Shown one piece after another: positions 17,988-24,453 of a stretch of DNA of 64,000 nt. Position numbers and translations under genes: made by a program. Source of the DNA: JBNNGK01 sp050268245 (GTDB taxonomy: Bacteria > Pseudomonadota > Gammaproteobacteria > Enterobacterales > Enterobacteriaceae); NCBI RefSeq assembly GCF_050268245.1, contig NZ_JBNNGK010000002.1:186001-250000 (forward strand), in the 5' to 3' direction. How positions within the stretch are numbered: position 1 is the stretch's first letter; every line of letters starts with the position of its first letter. The notes below the pieces were generated by a model. It searched no databases. It was not told the origin of the DNA and was given only the letters and a program-made list of their open reading frames with translations.

Positions 17988-18500
17988 ATGCAACTGAACA
18001 AAGTGCTGAAAGGGCTTCTGCTGGCACTGCCAGTTCTGGCTGTAGCAGCTTGTAGTTCTAACAAAAGCGCAGACAATGACCAATCTGGTGTAGGCGCAGG
18101 CGGCACTGGTATGGAAAGTGGTAGCAGCAACCTGTCTTCCGAAGAACAAGCACGTTTGCAGATGCAAGAGCTGCAAAGGAACAATATTGTTTACTTCGGC
18201 TTAGACAAGTATGACATCTCTTCTGAGTACGCTCAGATGCTGGATGCGCACGCCACTTTCCTGCGTAATAACCCATCTTACAAAGTGACCGTTGAAGGTC
18301 ATGCGGATGAGCGTGGTACGCCGGAATACAACATTGCCCTGGGTGAGCGCCGTGCTAACTCAGTGAAAATGTACCTGCAAGGTAAAGGCGTTTCTGCCGA
18401 TCAGGTCTCTATCGTTTCTTACGGTAAAGAAAAACCTGCGGTACTGGGCCACAACGCCGAAGCTTATGCTAAAAACCGCCGTGCGGTTTTGGTTTACTAA
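17988..18500 (+). CDS. pal: Peptidoglycan-associated outer-membrane lipoprotein Pal
   Basis: OmpA-family lipoprotein that anchors the outer membrane to peptidoglycan and to TolB/TolA. ATG at 17988 gives MQLNKVLKG and 170 residues with AGGA 8 nt upstream; a longer in-frame start at 17961 would put nine extra residues before the signal peptide and is rejected. The lipobox LAVAAC ends in the lipidated Cys22. The OmpA C-terminal peptidoglycan-binding domain has VEGHADERGTPEYNIALGERRA. Confidence 0.98.
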   Translation: MQLNKVLKGLLLALPVLAVAACSSNKSADNDQSGVGAGGTGMESGSSNLSSEEQARLQMQELQRNNIVYFGLDKYDISSEYAQMLDAHATFLRNNPSYKVTVEGHADERGTPEYNIALGERRANSVKMYLQGKGVSADQVSIVSYGKEKPAVLGHNAEAYAKNRRAVLVY

Positions 18501-18509
18501 GAGAATTTT

Positions 18510-19274
18510 ATGAACAGTAACTTCAGACGTCATTTTTTGAGTCTGTCGTTACTGGTTGGCGTAGCGGCTCCATGGGCCGCTACTGCCCAAGCGCCAATCA
18601 GTAATGTCGGCTCTGGCTCGGTCGAAGACCGTGTCACCTCACTTGAGCGTATAACCAATGCTCAGGGTCAGCTTTTAAACCAACTTCAACAGCAAGCCTC
18701 TGACAACCAGCGCGATATCGATTCACTTCGTGGTCAAATCCAAGAAAGCCAATATCAGTTGAATCAGGTTGTCGAACGCCAGAAGCAAATCTATGCACAA
18801 ATAGACAGTCTTGGGCAGGGCGGGGCACAGAATTCTACGGCTGCTGCCGCTGAGACCCGTAGTGCGGCCACAGCGGCGGCACCTGCGCCATCAGCCAGTA
18901 CCGGAGACGAAAACAGCGACTACAACGCAGCGGTTTCTTTGGCACTGGAAAAAAAACAGTATGACCAGGCAATACCTGCGTTTCAGCAGTTTATAAAAAA
19001 GTATCCGAAGTCTACTTATCTGCCGAATGCCAATTATTGGCTTGGTCAGTTACTGTATAATAAGGGTAAGAAAGACGACGCGGCTTATTATTTTGCGGTG
19101 GTGGTGAAAACTTATCCGAAATCGCCAAAATCCCCGGATGCAATGTATAAGGTCGGCATTATCATGCAGGAAAAAGGTCAGGCTGATAAAGCCAACGCAG
19201 TGTTCCAGCAGGTGATAAAACAGTATCCGACGAGCGATGCGGCTAAGCAGGCGAAGAAGCGTCTCGCGAGTTAA
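18510..19274 (+). CDS. cpoB: Cell division coordinator CpoB
   Basis: Periplasmic TolA- and PBP1B-associated protein (formerly YbgF) that couples outer-membrane constriction to septal peptidoglycan synthesis. It is 254 residues: a signal peptide ending near AQA (about 28), an N-terminal trimerising coiled coil with Gln-rich heptads (about 40-100), an Ala/Thr-rich linker, and TPR repeats (about 130-254; FQQFIKKYPKSTYLPNANYWLG). It begins 9 nt after pal and closes the tol-pal operon. Confidence 0.97.
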   Translation: MNSNFRRHFLSLSLLVGVAAPWAATAQAPISNVGSGSVEDRVTSLERITNAQGQLLNQLQQQASDNQRDIDSLRGQIQESQYQLNQVVERQKQIYAQIDSLGQGGAQNSTAAAAETRSAATAAAPAPSASTGDENSDYNAAVSLALEKKQYDQAIPAFQQFIKKYPKSTYLPNANYWLGQLLYNKGKKDDAAYYFAVVVKTYPKSPKSPDAMYKVGIIMQEKGQADKANAVFQQVIKQYPTSDAAKQAKKRLAS

Positions 19275-19282
19275 TGCATAAA

Positions 19283-19327
19283 AATGAGCCCAGAAGTTGG
19301 TCGATTTGACCTGATTTTGGGCTCATT
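19283..19327 (+). other. Inverted repeat after cpoB, possible weak terminator
   Basis: Ten-bp perfect arms (AATGAGCCCA at 19283-19292 and TGGGCTCATT at 19318-19327) lie 8 nt after the cpoB stop with a 25-nt loop. There is no T run after the stem, so termination is uncertain; it may be a processing or stability element. Confidence 0.45.
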
Positions 19328-19371
19328 CGTGTGAAGAACAAGCAGTTGAACCCCATGTGCCAAAATTTAGG

Positions 19372-19399
19372 TTGCGCTGCTCCGATAAATTAGTAATAT
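19372..19399 (+). promoter_or_regulatory. Probable promoter of the tRNA-Lys/Val operon
   Basis: TTGCGC (19372-19377) and TAATAT (19394-19399) are separated by 16 nt and followed by a GC-rich discriminator-like stretch (ATGCCGCCG), as expected for a stringently controlled stable-RNA promoter. The first tRNA starts 51 nt downstream of the -10. Confidence 0.5.
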
Positions 19400-19450
19400 A
19401 TGCCGCCGTTGCCAAGACATCTTGCAAGATGTTAAAGCAGCAAGGAAATT

Positions 19451-19526
19451 GGGTCGTTAGCTCAGTTGGTAGAGCAGTTGACTTTTAATCAATTGGTCGC
19501 AGGTTCGAATCCTGCACGACCCACCA
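19451..19526 (+). tRNA. lysT: tRNA-Lys (anticodon UUU), copy 1
   Basis: 76 nt with the full cloverleaf: acceptor GGGTCGT pairs with ACGACCC, the CCA is encoded, the T loop is GTTCGAATC, and the anticodon loop CTTTTAA has TTT at 19484-19486. The same locus in E. coli holds the lysT-valT-lysW cluster; symbol assigned by position. Confidence 0.98.
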
Positions 19527-19646
19527 ATTTTCGATGATTTGGTAAGATGTTAAGTCGTAAAGGATGAGAACCGTTATGGTTCGAGTCGAGCGAAAGCGAG
19601 ACAACATCACGCAGTGATGGCCCGAAAGGCGAGGCGAAAGCCGAGT
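19508..19646 (+). repeat. tRNA-Lys 3'-end repeat, family A, unit 1 (139 bp)
   Basis: The unit starts with the last 19 nt of tRNA-Lys and continues through a spacer with several small hairpins (GAGAACC...GGTTC, GGCCCGAAAGGC, GCGAAAGC) until the next copy of the tRNA 3' end at 19647. Period 139 bp. A second, truncated unit runs from 19647 to about 19742 before the tRNA-Val leader. The 3' copies lack the rest of a tRNA and are not genes. Confidence 0.9.
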
Positions 19647-19798
19647 AATCCTGCACGACCCACCGATTTTCGATGATTTGGTAAGATATTAAGTCGTAAA
19701 GGATGAGAACCGTCAAGGTTCGAGTCGAGCGAAAGCCGAACCATCCAGCATGACGAAAATCAGTTTCCGCTAGGAAGTTTTGCAGTAACCACGCTTGT

Positions 19799-19874
19799 GG
19801 GTGATTAGCTCAGTTGGTAGAGCATCTCCTTTACACGGAGGGGGTCGGCGGTTCGAGCCCGTCATCACCCACCA
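19799..19874 (+). tRNA. valT: tRNA-Val (anticodon UAC)
   Basis: 76 nt with acceptor GGGTGAT/ATCACCC, encoded CCA, T loop GTTCGAGCC and anticodon TAC at 19832-19834. It lies between two lysine tRNAs with a 6-nt gap to the next one. Confidence 0.98.
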
Positions 19875-19880
19875 CTGCAT

Positions 19881-19956
19881 GGGTCGTTAGCTCAGTTGGT
19901 AGAGCAGTTGACTTTTAATCAATTGGTCGCAGGTTCGAATCCTGCACGACCCACCA
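19881..19956 (+). tRNA. tRNA-Lys (anticodon UUU), copy 2
   Basis: Identical in sequence to copy 1, with anticodon TTT and encoded CCA. It starts 6 nt after tRNA-Val and is followed directly by a family A repeat unit. Confidence 0.98.
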
Positions 19957-20076
19957 ATTATTGATGATTTGGCAAAATGTTAAGTCGTAAAGGATGAGAA
20001 CCGTTAAGGTTCGAGTCGAGCGAAAGCGAGACAACATCACGCATTGATGGCCCGAAGGGCGAGGCGAAAGCCGAGT
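19938..20076 (+). repeat. tRNA-Lys 3'-end repeat, family A, unit 2 (139 bp)
   Basis: Same structure and period as unit 1, starting in the 3' end of tRNA-Lys copy 2. The next 3'-end copy (20077-20097) leads into a 99-nt spacer before copy 3. Confidence 0.9.
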
Positions 20077-20196
20077 AATCCTGCACGACCCACCAATTAT
20101 TGATGCATTGGCAAGATGCAGGATTGTGAAGCAGCATAATTTCTACAATACAGTCTTCTCTTCTGTATTTGTTGTTCAGCAGTAAACCACATCAGT

Positions 20197-20272
20197 GGGT
20201 CGTTAGCTCAGTTGGTAGAGCAGTTGACTTTTAATCAATTGGTCGCAGGTTCGAATCCTGCACGACCCACCA
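20197..20272 (+). tRNA. tRNA-Lys (anticodon UUU), copy 3
   Basis: Identical to copies 1 and 2. The roughly 100-nt sequence before it (from about 20098) is repeated almost unchanged before copy 4. Confidence 0.98.
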
Positions 20273-20531
20273 ATTTTCGATGATTTGGTAAGATGTTAAG
20301 TCGTAAAGGATGAGAACCGTCAAGGTTCGAGTCGAGCGAAAGCGAGACAACATCACGCAGTGATGGCCCGAAGGGCAAGGCGAAAGCCGAGTAATCCTGC
20401 ACGACCCACCAATTTTCGATGATTTGGTAAGATATTAAGTCGTAAAGGATGAGAACCGTCAAGGTTCGAGTCGAGCGAAAGCGAGACAACATCACGCAGT
20501 GATGGCCCGAAGGGCAAGGCGCAAGCCGAGT
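20254..20531 (+). repeat. tRNA-Lys 3'-end repeats, family A, units 3 and 4 (2 x 139 bp)
   Basis: Two head-to-tail 139-bp units (20254-20392, 20393-20531) follow tRNA-Lys copy 3, then another 3'-end copy at 20532. The units differ from each other at a few positions only. Confidence 0.9.
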
Positions 20532-20650
20532 AATCCTGCACGACCCACCAATTATTGATGTATTGGCAAGATGCAGGATTGTGAAGCAGCATAATTTCTA
20601 CAATACAGTCTTCTATCTGTATTTGTCGTTCAGCAGTAAACCACATCAGT

Positions 20651-20726
20651 GGGTCGTTAGCTCAGTTGGTAGAGCAGTTGACTTTTAATCAATTGGTCGC
20701 AGGTTCGAATCCTGCACGACCCACCA
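20651..20726 (+). tRNA. tRNA-Lys (anticodon UUU), copy 4
   Basis: Identical to the other copies. After its CCA the downstream sequence switches from the 139-bp to a 173-bp repeat family. Confidence 0.98.
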
Positions 20727-21330
20727 TTCTGCAAGATCCCTCAAAGTATGATCCTGAAACGCATTCTGCCTATAGCACGCGTCGTGCGGGTGAGAACCTG
20801 CGTTCAGGTTCGACAAAATCGGCGGGAGCGATTTTGAACAACGCTGGCGTTTGCCCGAAGGGCGAGGCCAGAGGCCGAGTAATCCTGCACGACCCACCAT
20901 TCTGCAAGATCCCCCAAAGTATGATCCTGAAACGCATTTTGCTTATNNNNNNNNNNNNNNNNNNNNNNNNNNNNNNNNNNNNNNNNNNNNNNNNNNNNNN
21001 NNNNNNNNNNNNNNNNNNNNNNNNNNNNNNNNNNNNNNNNNNTTATAGCACGCGTCGTGCGGGTGAGAACCTGCGTTCAGGTTCGACAAAATCGGCGGGA
21101 GCGATTTTGAACAACGCTGGCGTTGGCCCGAAGGGCGAGGCCAGAGGCCGAGTAATCCTGCACGACCCACCATTCTGCAAGATCCCCCAAAGTATGATCC
21201 TGAAACGCATTTTGCTTATAGCACGCGTCGTGCGGGTGAGAACCTGCGTTCAGGTTCGACAAAATCGGCGGGAGCGATTTTGAACAACGCTGGCGTTGGC
21301 CCGAAGGGCGAGTAATCCTGCACGACTCAA
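20708..21330 (+). repeat. tRNA-Lys 3'-end repeats, family B (173 bp), with assembly gap
   Basis: tRNA-Lys 3'-end copies start at 20708 (inside tRNA copy 4), 20881, 21154 and 21314. The first unit is 173 bp; the second is interrupted by N; the third is 160 bp and lacks 13 bp (AGGCCAGAGGCCG). The final 3'-end copy is degenerate (GACTCA instead of GACCCACCA). The unit shares the GTGAGAACC...GGTTCGA hairpin and GCCCGAAGGGCGAGGC block with family A, so the two families are related. Confidence 0.88.
20947..21042. other. Assembly gap (96 N) inside a tandem repeat
   Basis: The run lies inside family B unit 2. The left flank ends GCTTAT and the right flank begins TTATAGCA; in the intact unit this junction reads GCTTATAGCA, so the flanks overlap by TTAT. 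Removing the N and that overlap restores a unit of exactly 173 bp, so the true sequence is probably zero or a whole number of extra units. Confidence 0.9.
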
Positions 21331-21641
21331 ATTCTACAAAAGCCCTCAAAGCCAGAGTCCAGGCCATTGATCCTGCACTCTCCAGCCTACTTTAACGTCA
21401 TTCTATTCACCGATCAGAATTGAGCACCGTCCAGACATATTCATATAACATAAGTTTTATGCGGATTATCATCTATTATTAATACCACACTGTTTTTCTG
21501 ATTAAACAAATCCTTCTGCAAGATGAAAATCGCAGCGACTTTTATCTTAAAATTAGGTATTTTGTTTAGTATATAAAACGCAGGGCGACAGAAGGGCTTA
21601 ACTCGTCCGGTAGCGCCTTAGCCTAGCATGAGATGATAGCG
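21331..21641. other. Region between the tRNA repeats and nadA
   Basis: 311 nt, AT-rich from about 21430, with no credible gene. It carries the nadA control region, including the NadR-like site listed separately. No clear intrinsic terminator for the tRNA operon was recognised. Confidence 0.5.
21563..21580 (+). promoter_or_regulatory. Candidate NadR operator of nadA
   Basis: TGTTTAGTATATAAAACG matches the NadR box TGTTTA-N6-TAAACA with a perfect left half and four of six in the right half, and overlaps a -10-like TATAAA. NadR represses nadA-pnuC when NAD is sufficient in E. coli and Salmonella. Confidence 0.55.
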
Positions 21642-22703
21642 ATGAGTGAAATGTTTGATGCCAATGCAGCAATTTATCCATTCCCGCCGAAACCGATAGC
21701 GCTGGATCACGCGGAAAAGGTTTTTTATCGTGAGAAAATTAAAACGCTGCTCAAGCAACGTGATGCGGTTATGGTTGCTCACTATTATACCGATCCCGAA
21801 ATTCAGGCACTGGCAGAAGAAACCGGTGGGTGTGTGGCCGACTCATTAGAAATGGCACGTTTTGGTAGCCAGCATCCAGCTTCAACGCTGCTGGTTGCTG
21901 GCGTTCGCTTTATGGGGGAAACCGCTAAAATTCTTAGCCCGGAAAAACAGGTGCTGATGCCAACGTTGCATGCCGAATGTTCACTGGATCTTGGCTGCCC
22001 AGAGGCCGAATTCAACGCTTTTTGCGACAGCCACCCAGACCGTACCGTTGTGGTTTACGCAAATACCTCAGCTGCAGTTAAAGCACGCGCTGATTGGGTG
22101 GTAACCTCCAGCATTGCTGTTGAACTGATTGAACATCTCGACAGCCAAGGTGAGAAAATCATTTGGGCACCGGATCGCCATTTGGGCAACTATGTCCAAA
22201 AACAAACCGGTGCCGATGTGCTGTGTTGGCAGGGGGCATGTATTGTGCATGACGAGTTTAAAACTCAGGCGTTGATGCGCATGAAAGCACTGCATCCCGA
22301 TGCCGCGGTATTGGTGCATCCTGAATCGCCGCAAGCGGTGGTGGATTTAGCCGATGCGGTCGGCTCTACTAGCCAGTTGATTCTAGCGGCGAAAAACTTG
22401 CCGCAGCGCAAGCTGATCGTTGCGACCGATCGCGGTATTTTCTACAAGATGCAGCAGGCGTGTCCAGATAAGGAGCTGTTTGAAGCACCGACAGCGGGAG
22501 AAGGTGCAACCTGCCGTAGTTGCGCGCACTGTCCGTGGATGGCAATGAACGGCCTAAAAGCGATTGCGGAAGGGTTAGAGCAGGGGGGAGCGCAGCATGA
22601 GATCATGGTTGACGATGCGCTACGTGAAAAGGCGCTGCTTCCGCTGAACCGCATGCTGACTTTTGCCGCACAGCTAAAAATGCAGGTGAAAGGTAACGCG
22701 TGA
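21642..22703 (+). CDS. nadA: Quinolinate synthase A
   Basis: [4Fe-4S] enzyme condensing iminoaspartate and dihydroxyacetone phosphate to quinolinate in NAD synthesis. From ATG 21642 it is 353 residues (MSEMFDANAAIYPFPPKP), aligned with the E. coli start; an ATG three codons upstream (21633) cannot be excluded. Cluster cysteines lie in AECSLDLGCP, CWQGACIVHDEF and TCRSCAHCPWMAMN. pnuC follows by 26 nt, and a NadR-like operator lies upstream. Confidence 0.96.
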   Translation: MSEMFDANAAIYPFPPKPIALDHAEKVFYREKIKTLLKQRDAVMVAHYYTDPEIQALAEETGGCVADSLEMARFGSQHPASTLLVAGVRFMGETAKILSPEKQVLMPTLHAECSLDLGCPEAEFNAFCDSHPDRTVVVYANTSAAVKARADWVVTSSIAVELIEHLDSQGEKIIWAPDRHLGNYVQKQTGADVLCWQGACIVHDEFKTQALMRMKALHPDAAVLVHPESPQAVVDLADAVGSTSQLILAAKNLPQRKLIVATDRGIFYKMQQACPDKELFEAPTAGEGATCRSCAHCPWMAMNGLKAIAEGLEQGGAQHEIMVDDALREKALLPLNRMLTFAAQLKMQVKGNA

Positions 22704-22729
22704 TTTAACTCTCTGATAAGGAAAGCATG

Positions 22730-23455
22730 ATGAGTTTTTTTAGTACCGGCAATATCATGGTACACATCCCGCTGGGGGCGGGAGGATACGATTTGTCATG
22801 GATCGAGGCTATCGGCACCTTGTTTGGCCTGCTGTGTATTTGGTATGCCAGCAAAGAAAAAATCATTAATTATTTATTTGGCTTAATTAATGTCACGCTG
22901 TTCGCGGTGATTTTCTTTCAGATCCAGTTGTATGCCAGTCTATTGTTACAACTGTTCTTCTTTGGCGCCAATATTTACGGCTGGTATGCGTGGAGTCGTC
23001 AGACGGCAGACAATCAAGCCGAATTGCAAATTCGCTGGTTGTCATTGCCGAAAGCTTTGGCCTGGGCCACTGTGTGCGTGATTGGTATTGTATTGATGAC
23101 CTTCAATATCGATCGTGTATTTGCCTGGTTGACGCAAATTTCAGTCACGGTGATGCAGGGGCTTGGCATGCAGGTGCAACAACCTGAACTCCAACCGGAC
23201 GCCTTCCCGTTCTGGGATTCATCCATGATGGTGCTATCGATCGTCGCGATGATTTTGATGACGCGTAAATACGTTGAGAACTGGCTGCTGTGGGTGGTGG
23301 TTGATGTGATCAGCGTAGCTATTTTTGCGTATCAGGGAGTTTACGCGATGGCGTTGGAGTACGTGATTTTGACGTTGATCGCGTTGAATGGCGCTTGGTT
23401 ATGGATGCGTCGTGCAGCGGGGAATCATTCACGCCCATTATCAACATCCCGATAA
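22730..23455 (+). CDS. pnuC: Nicotinamide riboside transporter PnuC
   Basis: Inner-membrane facilitator for nicotinamide riboside, feeding NAD salvage through NadR kinase. It is 241 residues with seven hydrophobic segments; the conserved motifs FFFGANIYGWYAWSRQ and FPFWDSSMMVLSIVAMILMTRKYVENW (read as separate stretches) are clear. Two adjacent ATGs (22727, 22730) follow AAGGAA; 22730 fits the E. coli start MDFFS. It is co-transcribed with nadA and converges on zitB. Confidence 0.95.
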   Translation: MSFFSTGNIMVHIPLGAGGYDLSWIEAIGTLFGLLCIWYASKEKIINYLFGLINVTLFAVIFFQIQLYASLLLQLFFFGANIYGWYAWSRQTADNQAELQIRWLSLPKALAWATVCVIGIVLMTFNIDRVFAWLTQISVTVMQGLGMQVQQPELQPDAFPFWDSSMMVLSIVAMILMTRKYVENWLLWVVVDVISVAIFAYQGVYAMALEYVILTLIALNGAWLWMRRAAGNHSRPLSTSR

Positions 23456-23505
23456 TTTTTCTCACCCGGCGTGCCTAATGCCCAAGCGCGCCGGGGCTGC
23501 GCAGC

Positions 23506-24453
23506 CTATGAGTGATGATGGCCTAAATGTGAGTGTTCACTTGGCGCGGATACTTGATTAATACGGCAATCTGGCGTGTCGCAGTGTTGATACTCCATTT
23601 GAATGGTCGTATGCCCAATGTTGTAATGTTCCAGCAAGTAAGCCTCAATGCGATGTAGCAGCCCGTCATGGTCATGTGGCGGGATGACCTGCGCATGTAG
23701 CGTCATCACTCTCCGTTCCCCCACTTGCCATACATGCACATGGTGAATGTTTCGCACCTCCGAGATATTTAGACACAGGTCTTTTTGCAGTTTGGCAATA
23801 TCCACTTCCTGTGGTGTTCCTTCTAACAGTTCATGGAAGCTCTCTTTCAGTAGTTTCCAGGCACTGCGTAACACTAAGCACGACACCAAAACGGAAAGAA
23901 TCGGGTCGATGGGCGTCCAGCCGGTCATGAGAATCACGATGGCAGCGGCGATTGCGCCAACGGAGCCGAGTAAGTCGCCGAGTACATGCAATGCAGCAGC
24001 GCGAACGTTGATATTTTTCTCTTCGTTGCCACGATGCAGCAACCAGAAGGCGAACAGGTTTGCCAGTAGCCCTGCTATGGCGATAATCAGCATCGGGGTG
24101 CCCATTACCGGCTGGGGTTCGAAGAAACGGCGTATTGCCTCCCACAGGATGAATATCACGATTGCCAAGAGCGCAGCCGCGTTAAGGAATGCCGCCAGCG
24201 TGGTCAGACGTAAATAACCGAAAGTATGACGTGCGTTGGGTTGACGTTGTGAAAAGTGTACCGCCATCAGCGCAACTAACAGGGCGGCCGTGTCGGTCAG
24301 CATGTGTCCGGCATCGGCCAGCAACGCTAGCGAGCCAGAAAGCAGCCCGCCGATCACTTCTACAACCATAAAGCCTGCGGTGACTAAAAAAGCAGTCAGT
24401 AGGCGTTTACTATTGCCGTCTTTTGGCAAATGAACGTGGGGCATTTCCGGCAT
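23506..24453 (-). CDS. zitB: Zinc exporter ZitB (cation diffusion facilitator)
   Basis: Proton-coupled Zn(II) efflux protein of the inner membrane. ATG at 24453 gives 315 residues with AAGGA 7 nt upstream, and shares its A with the stop of the kinase gene (TAATG); a longer TTG/ATG start at 24480 lies inside the kinase and is rejected. Six membrane helices are visible; the metal-site pairs are in LLADAGHMLTDTAAL (helix 2) and LHVLGDLLGSVG (helix 5). His-rich N and C termini (HVHLP; HSHLGHHHS) fit zinc binding. Linkage to a sensor system is unusual. Confidence 0.95.
   Translation of the reverse strand: MPEMPHVHLPKDGNSKRLLTAFLVTAGFMVVEVIGGLLSGSLALLADAGHMLTDTAALLVALMAVHFSQRQPNARHTFGYLRLTTLAAFLNAAALLAIVIFILWEAIRRFFEPQPVMGTPMLIIAIAGLLANLFAFWLLHRGNEEKNINVRAAALHVLGDLLGSVGAIAAAIVILMTGWTPIDPILSVLVSCLVLRSAWKLLKESFHELLEGTPQEVDIAKLQKDLCLNISEVRNIHHVHVWQVGERRVMTLHAQVIPPHDHDGLLHRIEAYLLEHYNIGHTTIQMEYQHCDTPDCRINQVSAPSEHSHLGHHHS

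Noticed and set aside
19489..20646. Minus-strand open frames of 75-97 codons ending in GRAGFEPATN-like residues
   Set aside because: They are antisense readings of tRNA-Lys genes and their repeats, a well-known source of false proteins; no ribosome site or independent conservation.
20666..21283. Plus-strand 205-codon frame through tRNA-Lys copy 4, repeats and the N run
   Set aside because: It starts inside a tRNA, crosses unknown bases, and is open only because the repeat unit happens to lack stops in this frame.
19451..21330. CRISPR-like regular repeats
   Set aside because: The units are 139-173 bp, contiguous, and carry no unique spacers; they are tRNA 3'-end repeats, and no cas gene is present.
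19647..21334. Extra tRNA genes at the internal CCA copies
   Set aside because: Only the last 18-21 nt of tRNA-Lys are present at each copy; no acceptor 5' strand, D arm or anticodon arm precedes them.
23465..23495. GC-rich hairpin (CCCGGCG/CGCCGGG) between pnuC and zitB as terminator
   Set aside because: The T run lies before the stem on the plus strand and no T run follows in either direction, so it does not fit an intrinsic terminator.
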